In this document: piece by piece, positions 17,357-26,239 of the stretch
Layout: every line of letters begins with the position of its first letter
How positions within the stretch are numbered: position 1 is the stretch's first letter
Assembly: GCA_902492895.1 (NCBI GenBank)
Contig: CABUNG010000030.1
Coordinates: 1 to 29,758, forward strand
Length of the DNA stretch: 29,758 nt
Direction of reading: 5' to 3'
Source of the DNA: an uncultured Oscillospiraceae bacterium
GTDB taxonomy: Bacteria; Bacillota; Clostridia; Oscillospirales; Acutalibacteraceae
Position numbers and translations under genes: made by a program
Notes under the pieces: generated by a model
The model's database searches: none
What the model was told of the DNA's origin: nothing
Seen by the model: only the letters and a program-made list of their open reading frames with translations

Positions 17357-18862
17357 CTATTCGCCAGCGTGCCGGATCCCCAAAATCTCCAGTTCTTTTT
17401 CCGTCAGCCCGATGCCGCGCAGCATCAGCCGGTTTCCTTTCAGGCTCTCGATGGAATTGATGCCCATGCCGCCCATCATTTCCTTGATTTCGCGCTGCCA
17501 GGCGGTCAGCAGATGAACGAGGCGCTTTGAGCCGGTGTCGGGATTCAGCCGTTTGACGAGCTCCGGCTCCTGCGTGGCGATTCCCCAGTTGCATTTTCCC
17601 GTATGGCAGCTTCGGCACAGATGGCACCCAAGGGCCAGGAGCGCCGCGGTGGCCACGTAGACAGCGTCCGCACCGAGCGCAATGGCTTTGACGATATCGG
17701 CACTGGAGCGGATGCTGCCGCCCACCACGAGCGAGACGCGGTCGCGGATCCCCTCGTCCCGAAGGCGTTTATCGACGCTGGAAAGCGCCAGCTCGATGGG
17801 AATGCCCACATGATCGCGGATCCGGGTGGGGGCCGCGCCCGTGCCGCCGCGGAAGCCGTCGATGGCGATGATGTCCGCGCCGCTCCGGGCGATGCCGCTG
17901 GCGATGGCGGATACGTTGTGTACGGCCGCGACCTTGACGATGACCGGTTTTTGGTAGCCGGTCGCTTCCTTGAGGGAGTAAACCAGCTGCCGCAGATCCT
18001 CGATGGAATAGATGTCGTGATGCGGAGCGGGGGAGATGGCGTCGCTGCCCTCCGGGATCATCCGGGTCCGGGATACGTCGCCCACGATTTTCCGGCCCGG
18101 CAGATGCCCGCCGATGCCCGGCTTGGCGCCCTGTCCCATTTTGATTTCAATGGCGGCACCGCTGTTCAGGTAATCCGGGTGGACGCCGAAGCGTCCCGAC
18201 GCGACCTGGACGATCGTATTGGCCCCATACCGATAAAAATCTTCATGCAGGCCGCCCTCGCCGGTGTTGTAATAGATCCCCAGCTCTTCCGCCGCCCGCG
18301 CCAGGCTTTCATGTGCGTTGTAGCTGATGGAGCCGTAGCTCATGGCGCCGAACAGGATTGGCATGGACAAGGACAGGTGCGCGGGCAGGTTCGGGACGAT
18401 CTGCCCCGAAGCGTCCCGTTCGATTTTCTGCGGCTTGGGACCGAGAAACACGCGGGTCTCCATCGGTTCGCGCAGCGGATCGATGGACGGGTTGGTCACT
18501 TGGGAAGCGTTCAGCAGGATTTTGTCGAAATAAACCGGATAGGGCGCGGGGTTGCCCATGCTGGACAGCAGGATCCCGCCGCTGTCGGCCTGGCGGTAGA
18601 GTTCGTTGATGACCGTACCGCTCCAGTTGGCGTTTTCCCGGTAGGTGTTGTCGCTCTTCACGATTTTGATCGCCCGTGTCGGACAGAAGCAGACGCAGCG
18701 CTGGCAATTGACGCATTTGGCGTCGTCGCTCACCATGCGGCCGGTTTCGGATGAAAAGACGTGGACGCCGTTGGCACACTGACGTTCACAGATCCGGCAG
18801 GATGTGCATCGGCTCTCGTTCCGGACGACTTCGTATGCGGGATAGATAAAATTGACGGCCAT
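17357..18862 (-). CDS. Glutamate synthase FMN/Fe-S core subunit with N-terminal 2[4Fe-4S] ferredoxin domain (GlxD-like)
   Basis: A 501-residue protein. Residues 1-70 are a bacterial ferredoxin module with Cys19/22/25/29 and Cys50/53/56/60. The rest is the FMN-binding glutamate synthase barrel: PILFGAMSYGSIS, YNTGEGG, KMGQGAKPGIGG, ISPAPHHDIYSIEDL, IDGFRGGTGAAPT and VGGSIRSSADIVKAIALGAD. A Cys413-x5-Cys419-x4-Cys424 array matches the [3Fe-4S] cluster of GltB, followed by WGIATQ. It turns 2-oxoglutarate plus ammonia (channelled from the amidotransferase) into glutamate. The fused ferredoxin and the absence of a GltD gene suggest electrons from ferredoxin rather than NADPH (inference). ATG 18862 has GGAGG eight bases upstream, overlapping the previous stop; an in-frame ATG at 18877 includes that site and is rejected. 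Confidence 0.94.
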   Translation of the reverse strand: MAVNFIYPAYEVVRNESRCTSCRICERQCANGVHVFSSETGRMVSDDAKCVNCQRCVCFCPTRAIKIVKSDNTYRENANWSGTVINELYRQADSGGILLSSMGNPAPYPVYFDKILLNASQVTNPSIDPLREPMETRVFLGPKPQKIERDASGQIVPNLPAHLSLSMPILFGAMSYGSISYNAHESLARAAEELGIYYNTGEGGLHEDFYRYGANTIVQVASGRFGVHPDYLNSGAAIEIKMGQGAKPGIGGHLPGRKIVGDVSRTRMIPEGSDAISPAPHHDIYSIEDLRQLVYSLKEATGYQKPVIVKVAAVHNVSAIASGIARSGADIIAIDGFRGGTGAAPTRIRDHVGIPIELALSSVDKRLRDEGIRDRVSLVVGGSIRSSADIVKAIALGADAVYVATAALLALGCHLCRSCHTGKCNWGIATQEPELVKRLNPDTGSKRLVHLLTAWQREIKEMMGGMGINSIESLKGNRLMLRGIGLTEKELEILGIRHAGE

Positions 18863-18866
18863 ATGG

Positions 18867-19949
18867 TTAACCTCCATTCAGGCGGACCAGCACCGGCTCT
18901 CCGCCTTTGGGAGCCCACACCCTGTCCAGGCTGGGTTCGATTATCCGGATCGCGGCTTCCTCGCTTGCAATATATACCAGATCGTCTTTTTCCCCGACCA
19001 CCATGCTGCGCAGCTTGAGGCGGTCGTTGAGCGCCATGAGGCCGCCTTCAAATCCCACCAGGATGGAGAAGGGCCCTGTGATCAGCTGGGAGGCGAAGAC
19101 GTTGCGCAGATATTCCTGCCGCTGCCGTTCTTCGGGCGGCATCTGCGCGATGGTCTGCCAAAACGGCGCGGCCAGAACCGCGGCGATTTCCTTGAAATCC
19201 AGCCCCATTTTGCGGTGCAGATAATCGATCATGTAGGCGATGACTTCCGTATCGGTCTGCAGGGTGCAGGTGTAGCCATACATTTCGATGGCGCGCCGGT
19301 TGGCGTCATAGGAGGAAATCTCGCCGTTGTGGACGACAGAATATTCCAGCAGTCCGAACGGATGCGCGCCGCCCCACCAGCCGGGGGTATTGGTCGGATA
19401 ACGGCCGTGGGCGGTAAAGCAGTAGCCCTCGTATTCCTCGAGGCGGTAAAACCGTCCCACATCCTCCGGATAGCCGACCGCTTTGAAAATTCCCATGTTT
19501 TTGCCGCTGGAGAAGATGTAGGCACCGTCGATTCCGGTATTGACCCGAAATACGCATTTCGCGGTGAATTCCCGCTCGTCCAGCTGGCTTTCCGACAGCT
19601 TGGTGGGGAGGGGGGTGACGAAATATCGCCAGATCAGCGGTTCATCCGTGATTTCCTTCATCTTGCGCGTCGGAATTTTGGAAAGATTGACGATGTCGAA
19701 ATGCCGCTCCAGGAAGGCCTCGCAGTCCCGTTTAGCCTCCGCGTGATCGTAAAAGACGTGCAGGGCGTACAGATCTTTATATTCCGGATAGATCCCGTAT
19801 GCCGCAAAGCCGCCGCCCAGACCGTTGCTGCGGTCATGCATGACCGCAATGGAACGGATCACCTTCTCGCCGCTCATCCGCTTTCCCGATCGGTCTATGA
19901 TGCCGGAAATGGCACAGCCCGACGGGATGCGGATTTGTCCTTCTTTCAT
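18867..19949 (-). CDS. Class II glutamine amidotransferase subunit of split glutamate synthase (GlxB-like)
   Basis: A 360-residue Ntn-type glutaminase. Cys12 (in IPSGCAISGIID) is the expected nucleophile, requiring removal of an 11-residue leader. Family blocks seen: SNGLGGGFAAYG, AHGRYPTNTPGWWGGAHPF, VVHNGEISSYDANRRAIEM and TDTEVIAYMIDYLHR. It releases ammonia from glutamine for the synthase core encoded just downstream. It is the first gene of the six-gene leftward operon. AAGGAGG lies upstream of the ATG, and 5' of that lies the ANTAR-type leader and a near-consensus promoter. Confidence 0.94.
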   Translation of the reverse strand: MKEGQIRIPSGCAISGIIDRSGKRMSGEKVIRSIAVMHDRSNGLGGGFAAYGIYPEYKDLYALHVFYDHAEAKRDCEAFLERHFDIVNLSKIPTRKMKEITDEPLIWRYFVTPLPTKLSESQLDEREFTAKCVFRVNTGIDGAYIFSSGKNMGIFKAVGYPEDVGRFYRLEEYEGYCFTAHGRYPTNTPGWWGGAHPFGLLEYSVVHNGEISSYDANRRAIEMYGYTCTLQTDTEVIAYMIDYLHRKMGLDFKEIAAVLAAPFWQTIAQMPPEERQRQEYLRNVFASQLITGPFSILVGFEGGLMALNDRLKLRSMVVGEKDDLVYIASEEAAIRIIEPSLDRVWAPKGGEPVLVRLNGG

Positions 19950-19985
19950 CCTAAAGCCTCCTTGCCGGATGGATTCGGATTGTCA

Positions 19986-20079
19986 AAAGGCGTTCATCCA
20001 TAAAGGAGGCCGATGCAAGACCCGCCAAAAACCGGATCCTTTTCACCGCCCTGCCGTTATGAGATGAACGCCTTTGTTC
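19986..20079 (-). promoter_or_regulatory. ANTAR-type antiterminator/terminator leader of the glutamate synthase operon
   Basis: Read on the minus strand, GAAC-AAAGGC-GUUC forms a hexaloop hairpin (plus coordinates 20066-20079) within about the first 20 nt of the predicted RNA. The loop has A1 and G4. The loop plus 3' stem are also the left arm (AAAGGCGTTCATC) of a perfect 13-bp inverted repeat with plus coordinates 19986-19998 and 20063-20075, separated by 64 bases and followed on the RNA by U4. The two folds exclude each other. The long loop and short U-run make the terminator weaker-looking than those at asnA and amt. The ANTAR protein encoded fifth in this operon is the likely binder. Confidence 0.75.
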
Positions 20080-20090
20080 CATGTGGCTTC

Positions 20091-20119
20091 AGTATACCGC
20101 GGCGGCGTCGCTTTGTCAA
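20091..20119 (-). promoter_or_regulatory. Promoter of the glutamate synthase-glnA-ANTAR-purF operon
   Basis: On the minus strand, TTGACA (plus 20114-20119), a 17-base spacer and TATACT (plus 20091-20096). The predicted start, near 20084, is only about five bases before the hexaloop hairpin, so control is likely after initiation. Confidence 0.88.
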
Positions 20120-20138
20120 GATGGTTTTGCAATAAATG

Positions 20139-20166
20139 TATTTTAAATTTTCATAAATTTAAAATA
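20139..20166. repeat. 28-bp AT-rich palindrome between the divergent nitrogen promoters
   Basis: TATTTTAAATTT and its exact complement AAATTTAAAATA flank TCAT. It lies 20 bp upstream of the leftward -35 box and 77 bp upstream of the asnA -35 box. It could be a repressor/activator site or an UP-like element; no regulator can be named. The surrounding 20120-20243 stretch is much more AT-rich than the coding DNA. Confidence 0.6.
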
Positions 20167-20243
20167 TAGAACCATAAATTATAGATAATGGACTATAAAT
20201 GCAGGATCAAAATAAAAAACATGCAAAAAATTCGAAAAACCTC

Positions 20244-20272
20244 TTGACAGACCCGATGGATGGTGCTATACT
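20244..20272 (+). promoter_or_regulatory. Promoter of asnA-glnN(-amt)
   Basis: TTGACA (20244-20249), a 17-base spacer and TATACT (20267-20272), the same boxes and spacing as the divergent operon. The transcript should start near 20279, about three bases before the hexaloop hairpin. Confidence 0.9.
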
Positions 20273-20281
20273 GGCTACAGA

Positions 20282-20326
20282 ACAGCAAAGGCGCTGTGGA
20301 CGTGAGTCCGCGGCGCCTTTGTTTTT
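20282..20326 (+). promoter_or_regulatory. ANTAR-type antiterminator/terminator leader of asnA-glnN
   Basis: ACAGC-AAAGGC-GCUGU (20282-20297) is a 5-bp hairpin with a hexaloop having A1 and G4. The competing helix pairs CAAAGGCGC (20286-20294) with GCGCCTTTG (20313-20321) and continues inward to a GUGA tetraloop (about 16 bp, two G-U pairs among them), followed by U5: a textbook intrinsic terminator 22 bases before the asnA start. The two folds share 20286-20297 and cannot coexist. Binding of the ANTAR protein to the first hairpin would permit readthrough into asnA and glnN. Confidence 0.85.
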
Positions 20327-20347
20327 GGTTCGGAAAGGATGATCGCG

Positions 20348-21355
20348 ATGAGTAAAGTGTATGTGCCGGACGGCTACCGGTCTCCATTGACGGTGTACGA
20401 GACCCAGAGCGCCATAGGACTGCTGAAGAGGACGTTTGAGGATCGCCTTTCGCAGGCGCTTTCTCTCAAACGGGTTTCGGCTCCGCTGTTTGTCGAACCG
20501 CATACGGGACTGAACGACGACCTCAACGGTGTGGAACGCCCGGTCGAATTCGACATTAAGGAAACCGGCACCAACGCGCAGATCGTCCATTCCCTGGCCA
20601 AGTGGAAACGCCTGGCGCTGAAGCAGTATGGGTTCCCGGTCGGAGAAGGGCTGTATACGGACATGAACGCTGTCCGGCGTGATGAGGAGATGGATAACCT
20701 CCATTCGATCTATGTCGACCAATGGGACTGGGAAAAACGGATCGACCGGGCTACGCGGACGCTGCAGACGCTCAAGGACACGGTGTGCAGCATTGTCGGA
20801 GCCGTCTGCGATACCCAGGACCGGCTGGCCGCAGCCTATCCTGCCCTGACGCCCGCACTGTCCCGCAAGGTCAGTTTTGTGACGACACAGGAACTGGAAG
20901 ACCGGTTCCCGGACCTTGCCCCGAAGGAGCGGGAAAACGCGTATCTGAAGGAACACAAAACCGCGTTCATCATGCAGATCGGCGACCGGCTCAAATCGGG
21001 CGTCAAGCACGACGGGCGGGCCCCCGATTATGACGACTGGGCGCTCAACGGGGATATCGTATTCTGGAACGATGTGCTGGAATGCGCGTTCGAGGTGTCG
21101 TCGATGGGGATCCGCGTCGATGAGAAATCCCTGGATGAGCAGCTGACCAAAGCGGGCTGCGACGACCGCCGCCGTCTGCCGTTCCATGCGGCCCTGCTGG
21201 CCGGCGAGCTGCCGCTGACCATGGGAGGCGGCATCGGCCAGTCGCGGCTGAGTATGCTGCTGCTGAAAAAAGCGCATATCGGCGAAGTACAGGTATCCGT
21301 ATGGGATCGGAAGACCGCCGAAACCTGTCAGAATGCCGGCATCGTTCTGCTGTAA
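20348..21355 (+). CDS. asnA: Aspartate-ammonia ligase (ammonia-dependent asparagine synthetase)
   Basis: A 335-residue AsnA, a class II aminoacyl-tRNA-synthetase-like fold that makes asparagine from aspartate, ATP and free ammonia. Seen: the N-terminal YETQSAIGLLKRTFEDRL, VERPVEFDIKE, HSLAKWKRLAL, GLYTDMNAVRRDEEMDNLHS, VDQWDWEK and the C-terminal GGGIGQSRLSMLLL (motif 3-like Arg). Length matches the family. ATG 20348 has AAAGGA eight bases upstream; the in-frame ATG at 20339 overlaps that site. It is the first cistron behind the leader, with glnN 15 bases downstream, linking two ammonia-consuming enzymes. Confidence 0.96.
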   Translation: MSKVYVPDGYRSPLTVYETQSAIGLLKRTFEDRLSQALSLKRVSAPLFVEPHTGLNDDLNGVERPVEFDIKETGTNAQIVHSLAKWKRLALKQYGFPVGEGLYTDMNAVRRDEEMDNLHSIYVDQWDWEKRIDRATRTLQTLKDTVCSIVGAVCDTQDRLAAAYPALTPALSRKVSFVTTQELEDRFPDLAPKERENAYLKEHKTAFIMQIGDRLKSGVKHDGRAPDYDDWALNGDIVFWNDVLECAFEVSSMGIRVDEKSLDEQLTKAGCDDRRRLPFHAALLAGELPLTMGGGIGQSRLSMLLLKKAHIGEVQVSVWDRKTAETCQNAGIVLL

Positions 21356-21370
21356 GGGGAGGGTATTCAA

Positions 21371-23461
<2,091 letters not shown>

Positions 23462-23469
23462 ATAAATTG

Positions 23470-23524
23470 GCACAAAGGTGTGCGTTCGTGGGCGGCTTCG
23501 TCCCGAACGCACACCTTCATTTTT
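23470..23524 (+). promoter_or_regulatory. ANTAR-type antiterminator/terminator element between glnN and amt
   Basis: GCAC-AAAGGU-GUGC (23470-23483) forms a hexaloop hairpin with A1 and G4. The competing terminator pairs AAGGTGTGCGTTCG (23475-23488) with CGAACGCACACCTT (23504-23517), 14 perfect pairs plus an inner GC-rich extension, followed by CAUUUUU. The U-run abuts the amt Shine-Dalgarno. I find no convincing promoter between glnN and this element, so it probably acts as an intercistronic attenuator of the asnA-glnN transcript. Confidence 0.83.
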
Positions 23525-23538
23525 GGAGGGATGGAAAA

Positions 23539-25212
23539 ATGTATTCAGCGGTGGATACCATATGGGTATTGCTCGGCGCCACACTCGTATTCTTTATGCA
23601 GGCGGGATTCGCCATGGTGGAAACCGGGTTCACCCGGGCCAAGAATGCCGGCAACATCATTATGAAAAACCTGATGGATTTCGCGGTGGGAACCCTTGTT
23701 TTCTGGTTGATCGGCTTCGGCCTGATGTTTGCGGGCGACGGGCCGTTTATCGGAGGACTGGATGTATTCATACGCGGCGATTACAGCGGCAGCATGCCGT
23801 CCGGCGCGTTTGTCATCTTTCAGACCGTCTTTTGCGCGACAGCCGCCACCATCGTCTCGGGGGCGATGGCCGAAAGGACGAAATTCGCTTCCTACCTCAT
23901 ATACAGCCTGGTGATCAGCGCGGTGATCTATCCCATTTCCGGGCATTGGATCTGGGGCGGCGGCTGGCTCGCCCAGCTGGGATTCCATGATTTCGCGGGA
24001 TCCACCGCCGTTCATATGGTGGGCGGCGTGGCCGCCCTGGTCGGAGCGAAAATTCTGGGGCCGCGCATCGGTAAATACGGACCGAAGGGCGAGGTCCGCG
24101 CCATTCCCGGCCACAGCCTGACGCTGGGCGCTCTGGGTGTGTTTATCCTCTGGTTCTGCTGGTTCGGCTTCAACGGCTGTTCCACGGTCTCCATGACGGG
24201 TGACGATACGCTGGTGTCCGCATCGAACATATTTGTCACGACCAACATTGCCGCCGCCACGGCGGCCACAGCCGTCATGATCATCACATGGGTGCGCTAT
24301 AAAAAGCCCGATGTGTCCATGACGCTCAACGGTGCGCTGGCAGGACTGGTGGCCATCACGGCCGGATGCGACATGGTTTCGCCCGTCGGCGCGTTTTTTA
24401 TCGGCCTGATCGCCTCGTTTGTCGTGGTCTTCGGCATCGAATTTGTGGAAAAGAAGCTGAAGATCGACGATCCGGTAGGCGCCATCGGCGTGCATGCGCT
24501 CTGCGGCGCGTCCGGGACGCTTTTGACCGGGCTCTTTGCCCTGGACGGCGGGCTCTTTTACGGCGGCGGCTTGAAGTTCCTGGGCATACAGGCTCTGGGT
24601 GTCCTGGCGGTCGCGGCCTGGGTGGCCGTCACCATGACCCTGGTGTTTACCGTGATCAAAAAAACCGTGGGCCTGCGTGTGTCCCGGTCGGAAGAGCTGG
24701 CCGGGCTGGACGTGATGGAGCATGGTCTTGCGAGCAGCTATGCCGACTTCATGCCGGTCCCCATGGGCACGGATTTCCGGCCTCAGCCAGAGGGGACGGA
24801 AGAAATGGTGCCGGTCGAGCAGGCGGTGCCGGTCGTCAAGACCTCCATGCCGGGGGTAGAAATAACGAAGGCGGTGATTCTCACAAAGCAGAGCCGTTTC
24901 GAGGTCCTGAAGCAGGCTCTGGACGGCATCGGCGTGACCGGTATGACCGTTACCCAGGTGCTGGGATGCGGCATGCAGAAAGGACGGACGGGATATTACC
25001 GCGGCGTTCCGGTGGAAAGTACACTGCTGCCTAAGGTGAAAATCGAGATCGTCGTCTGCAAGGTTCCGGTTGATCTGTTGGTGGATACCGTCAAAAAAGC
25101 ACTGTATACCGGGAGCATCGGCGACGGCAAGATTTTCCTGTACAGCGTGGAGAACGTTATCAAGGTGCGCACCGGTGAAGAGGGTTACGATGCCCTGCAG
25201 GACGACAACTGA
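23539..25212 (+). CDS. amt: Ammonium channel Amt fused to a C-terminal PII signalling domain
   Basis: A 557-residue protein. Residues 1 to about 390 are an 11-helix Amt channel (GFAMVETGFTRAKNAGNI, HWIWGGGWLAQLG, DFAGSTAVHMVGG, VGAIGVHALCGASGT, then the LDVMEHG tail motif). After a Pro/Glu-rich linker (about 405-438), residues 440-550 are a full PII domain: EITKAVILTKQSRFEVLKQAL, the T-loop entry QKGRTGYYRG (480-489), LPKVKIEIVV and the ATP-site B-loop TGSIGDGKIF (524-533). The T-loop Tyr51 equivalent is Val492, so uridylylation is not expected. The covalent PII could gate ammonium entry by sensing ATP/ADP and 2-oxoglutarate. ATG 23539 follows GGAGGG; the ATG at 23531 is out of frame. Expression is probably set by the attenuator just upstream. 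Confidence 0.96.
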   Translation: MYSAVDTIWVLLGATLVFFMQAGFAMVETGFTRAKNAGNIIMKNLMDFAVGTLVFWLIGFGLMFAGDGPFIGGLDVFIRGDYSGSMPSGAFVIFQTVFCATAATIVSGAMAERTKFASYLIYSLVISAVIYPISGHWIWGGGWLAQLGFHDFAGSTAVHMVGGVAALVGAKILGPRIGKYGPKGEVRAIPGHSLTLGALGVFILWFCWFGFNGCSTVSMTGDDTLVSASNIFVTTNIAAATAATAVMIITWVRYKKPDVSMTLNGALAGLVAITAGCDMVSPVGAFFIGLIASFVVVFGIEFVEKKLKIDDPVGAIGVHALCGASGTLLTGLFALDGGLFYGGGLKFLGIQALGVLAVAAWVAVTMTLVFTVIKKTVGLRVSRSEELAGLDVMEHGLASSYADFMPVPMGTDFRPQPEGTEEMVPVEQAVPVVKTSMPGVEITKAVILTKQSRFEVLKQALDGIGVTGMTVTQVLGCGMQKGRTGYYRGVPVESTLLPKVKIEIVVCKVPVDLLVDTVKKALYTGSIGDGKIFLYSVENVIKVRTGEEGYDALQDDN

Positions 25213-25250
25213 CTTGCTTCACTGACAAGAGAAAATCGATTGACAAAAAA

Positions 25251-25284
25251 CAACCAGGGGAAACCGGCCGGTTTCCCCTGGTTG
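25251..25284. terminator. Bidirectional terminator between amt and the prepilin-like gene
   Basis: A perfect 34-base palindrome: CAACCAGGGGAAACCGG followed directly by its complement CCGGTTTCCCCTGGTTG. A run of six A on the left gives a U6 tract for leftward transcripts. Rightward the U content after the stem is weaker (GCCTTGTTT). Confidence 0.9.
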
Positions 25285-25290
25285 CCTTGT

Positions 25291-26163
25291 TTATGAAAAC
25301 GCCTCATTATCCGGATCGACCGGTTTCCAGTCTGTCACGCCGGAGAGATCGATGTAGGGGATTCGAACGCCCTCCTCGACCTTTTCCGATACCTTGGCGG
25401 AGGTCGTGACGGTATATTGGTTATGAACGGTGTCATAGCGGGTGACGCTGATCGGATCGCCGGGCTTTTTATCTTTTATATCCTCGCTGCTCCAGGTGAC
25501 GGTGTATTCGCCTGGATTGCCTTTTTTATAATAGATCCTCCAGCTGTTGGTATCGAAATCCAGTTTGGGGTATACCTTTTTGAGATGGGCTTCGATCTGC
25601 TTGGCGATGCCTTTGTCGCCCAGATGGGCGGCCTCGGAATCGAGGCTTACGCTGGTTCCGTTCGGGGATTTTTCGGTTTTCCATTTCATATAATCGAGAA
25701 TGGTACCCTGGCTGACCACCTCCCCGGAGGCGTTTTTCAAATCGATGGACTCGACATTCAGAAACATCTGGATGTAATCGAAGGGAGTAAAGGGGTCCCT
25801 CTGTTCGGTGCTGCTGGTATCGTGCTTGCTGCAGGTGACCTTGGCCAAGGCATTCTCCACTGTGATGGTGTAGGTGCCGCCGCTGGGGCAGATACCGAGA
25901 TAAGCCCCATTCTCCTCGGCCGCGCCGTACGCCTCGGCCAGGACGTCACCCATCATCGCTTTCTGCTGTTCGTCCCCGGCGTCCGTGACGGCGCGCTTGA
26001 TTCGATAGAGCGTATCCGCATCGCGGAGGTGGACGGCACAGGCGGAGCGGTGAGCCGACTCCAGCATGCCAAGACAGACCGGTACGGCGATGGCGATCAG
26101 GATAGCCAGAATAGCGAGCGTCACCAGCAATTCCACCAGTGTAAATCCCGCTTTGCGATTCAT
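25291..26163 (-). CDS. Type IV prepilin-like protein with N-terminal cleavage/methylation motif
   Basis: A 290-residue secreted or membrane-tethered protein. The leader MNRKAG is followed by FTLVELL, so a prepilin peptidase should cut before Phe7 and leave the conserved Glu5 of the mature protein; the next 20 residues are hydrophobic (LVTLAILAILIAIAVPV). The C-terminal 240 residues show no family I recognise; cysteines occur near residues 33, 41, 93 and 109. ATG 26163 has AAAGGA eight bases upstream; the in-frame ATG at 26172 overlaps it. No assembly ATPase, peptidase or second pilin is visible, so it is an orphan or minor pseudopilin. It has its own promoter at 26205-26233. Confidence 0.88.
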   Translation of the reverse strand: MNRKAGFTLVELLVTLAILAILIAIAVPVCLGMLESAHRSACAVHLRDADTLYRIKRAVTDAGDEQQKAMMGDVLAEAYGAAEENGAYLGICPSGGTYTITVENALAKVTCSKHDTSSTEQRDPFTPFDYIQMFLNVESIDLKNASGEVVSQGTILDYMKWKTEKSPNGTSVSLDSEAAHLGDKGIAKQIEAHLKKVYPKLDFDTNSWRIYYKKGNPGEYTVTWSSEDIKDKKPGDPISVTRYDTVHNQYTVTTSAKVSEKVEEGVRIPYIDLSGVTDWKPVDPDNEAFS

Positions 26164-26195
26164 TCCGCTCATCCTTTCGTCGTCCAGCCATGGAT

Positions 26196-26218
26196 CTATC
26201 TGCTATTATAGCAGATAG
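26196..26218. promoter_or_regulatory. Inverted repeat over the -10 box of the prepilin-like gene
   Basis: CTATCTGCTA, a TTA spacer and TAGCAGATAG form a perfect 10-bp inverted repeat that contains the leftward -10 box (26205-26210) and the predicted start site. This is where a repressor operator would sit. No cognate regulator is encoded nearby. Confidence 0.65.
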
Positions 26219-26233
26219 GATCTTTTTTGACAA
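26205..26233 (-). promoter_or_regulatory. Promoter of the prepilin-like gene
   Basis: On the minus strand, TTGTCA (plus 26228-26233), a 17-base spacer and a perfect TATAAT (plus 26205-26210). The start site is expected near 26198, about 35 bases before the ATG. Confidence 0.88.
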
Positions 26234-26239
26234 AATAAT

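Noticed and set aside
20000..20060. A second ANTAR hexaloop hairpin inside the glutamate synthase leader (AAAGGA near the minus-strand GTGAAAAGGATCC)
   Set aside because: The flanks give only two base pairs around an AAAGGA loop, so I do not count it as a second site.
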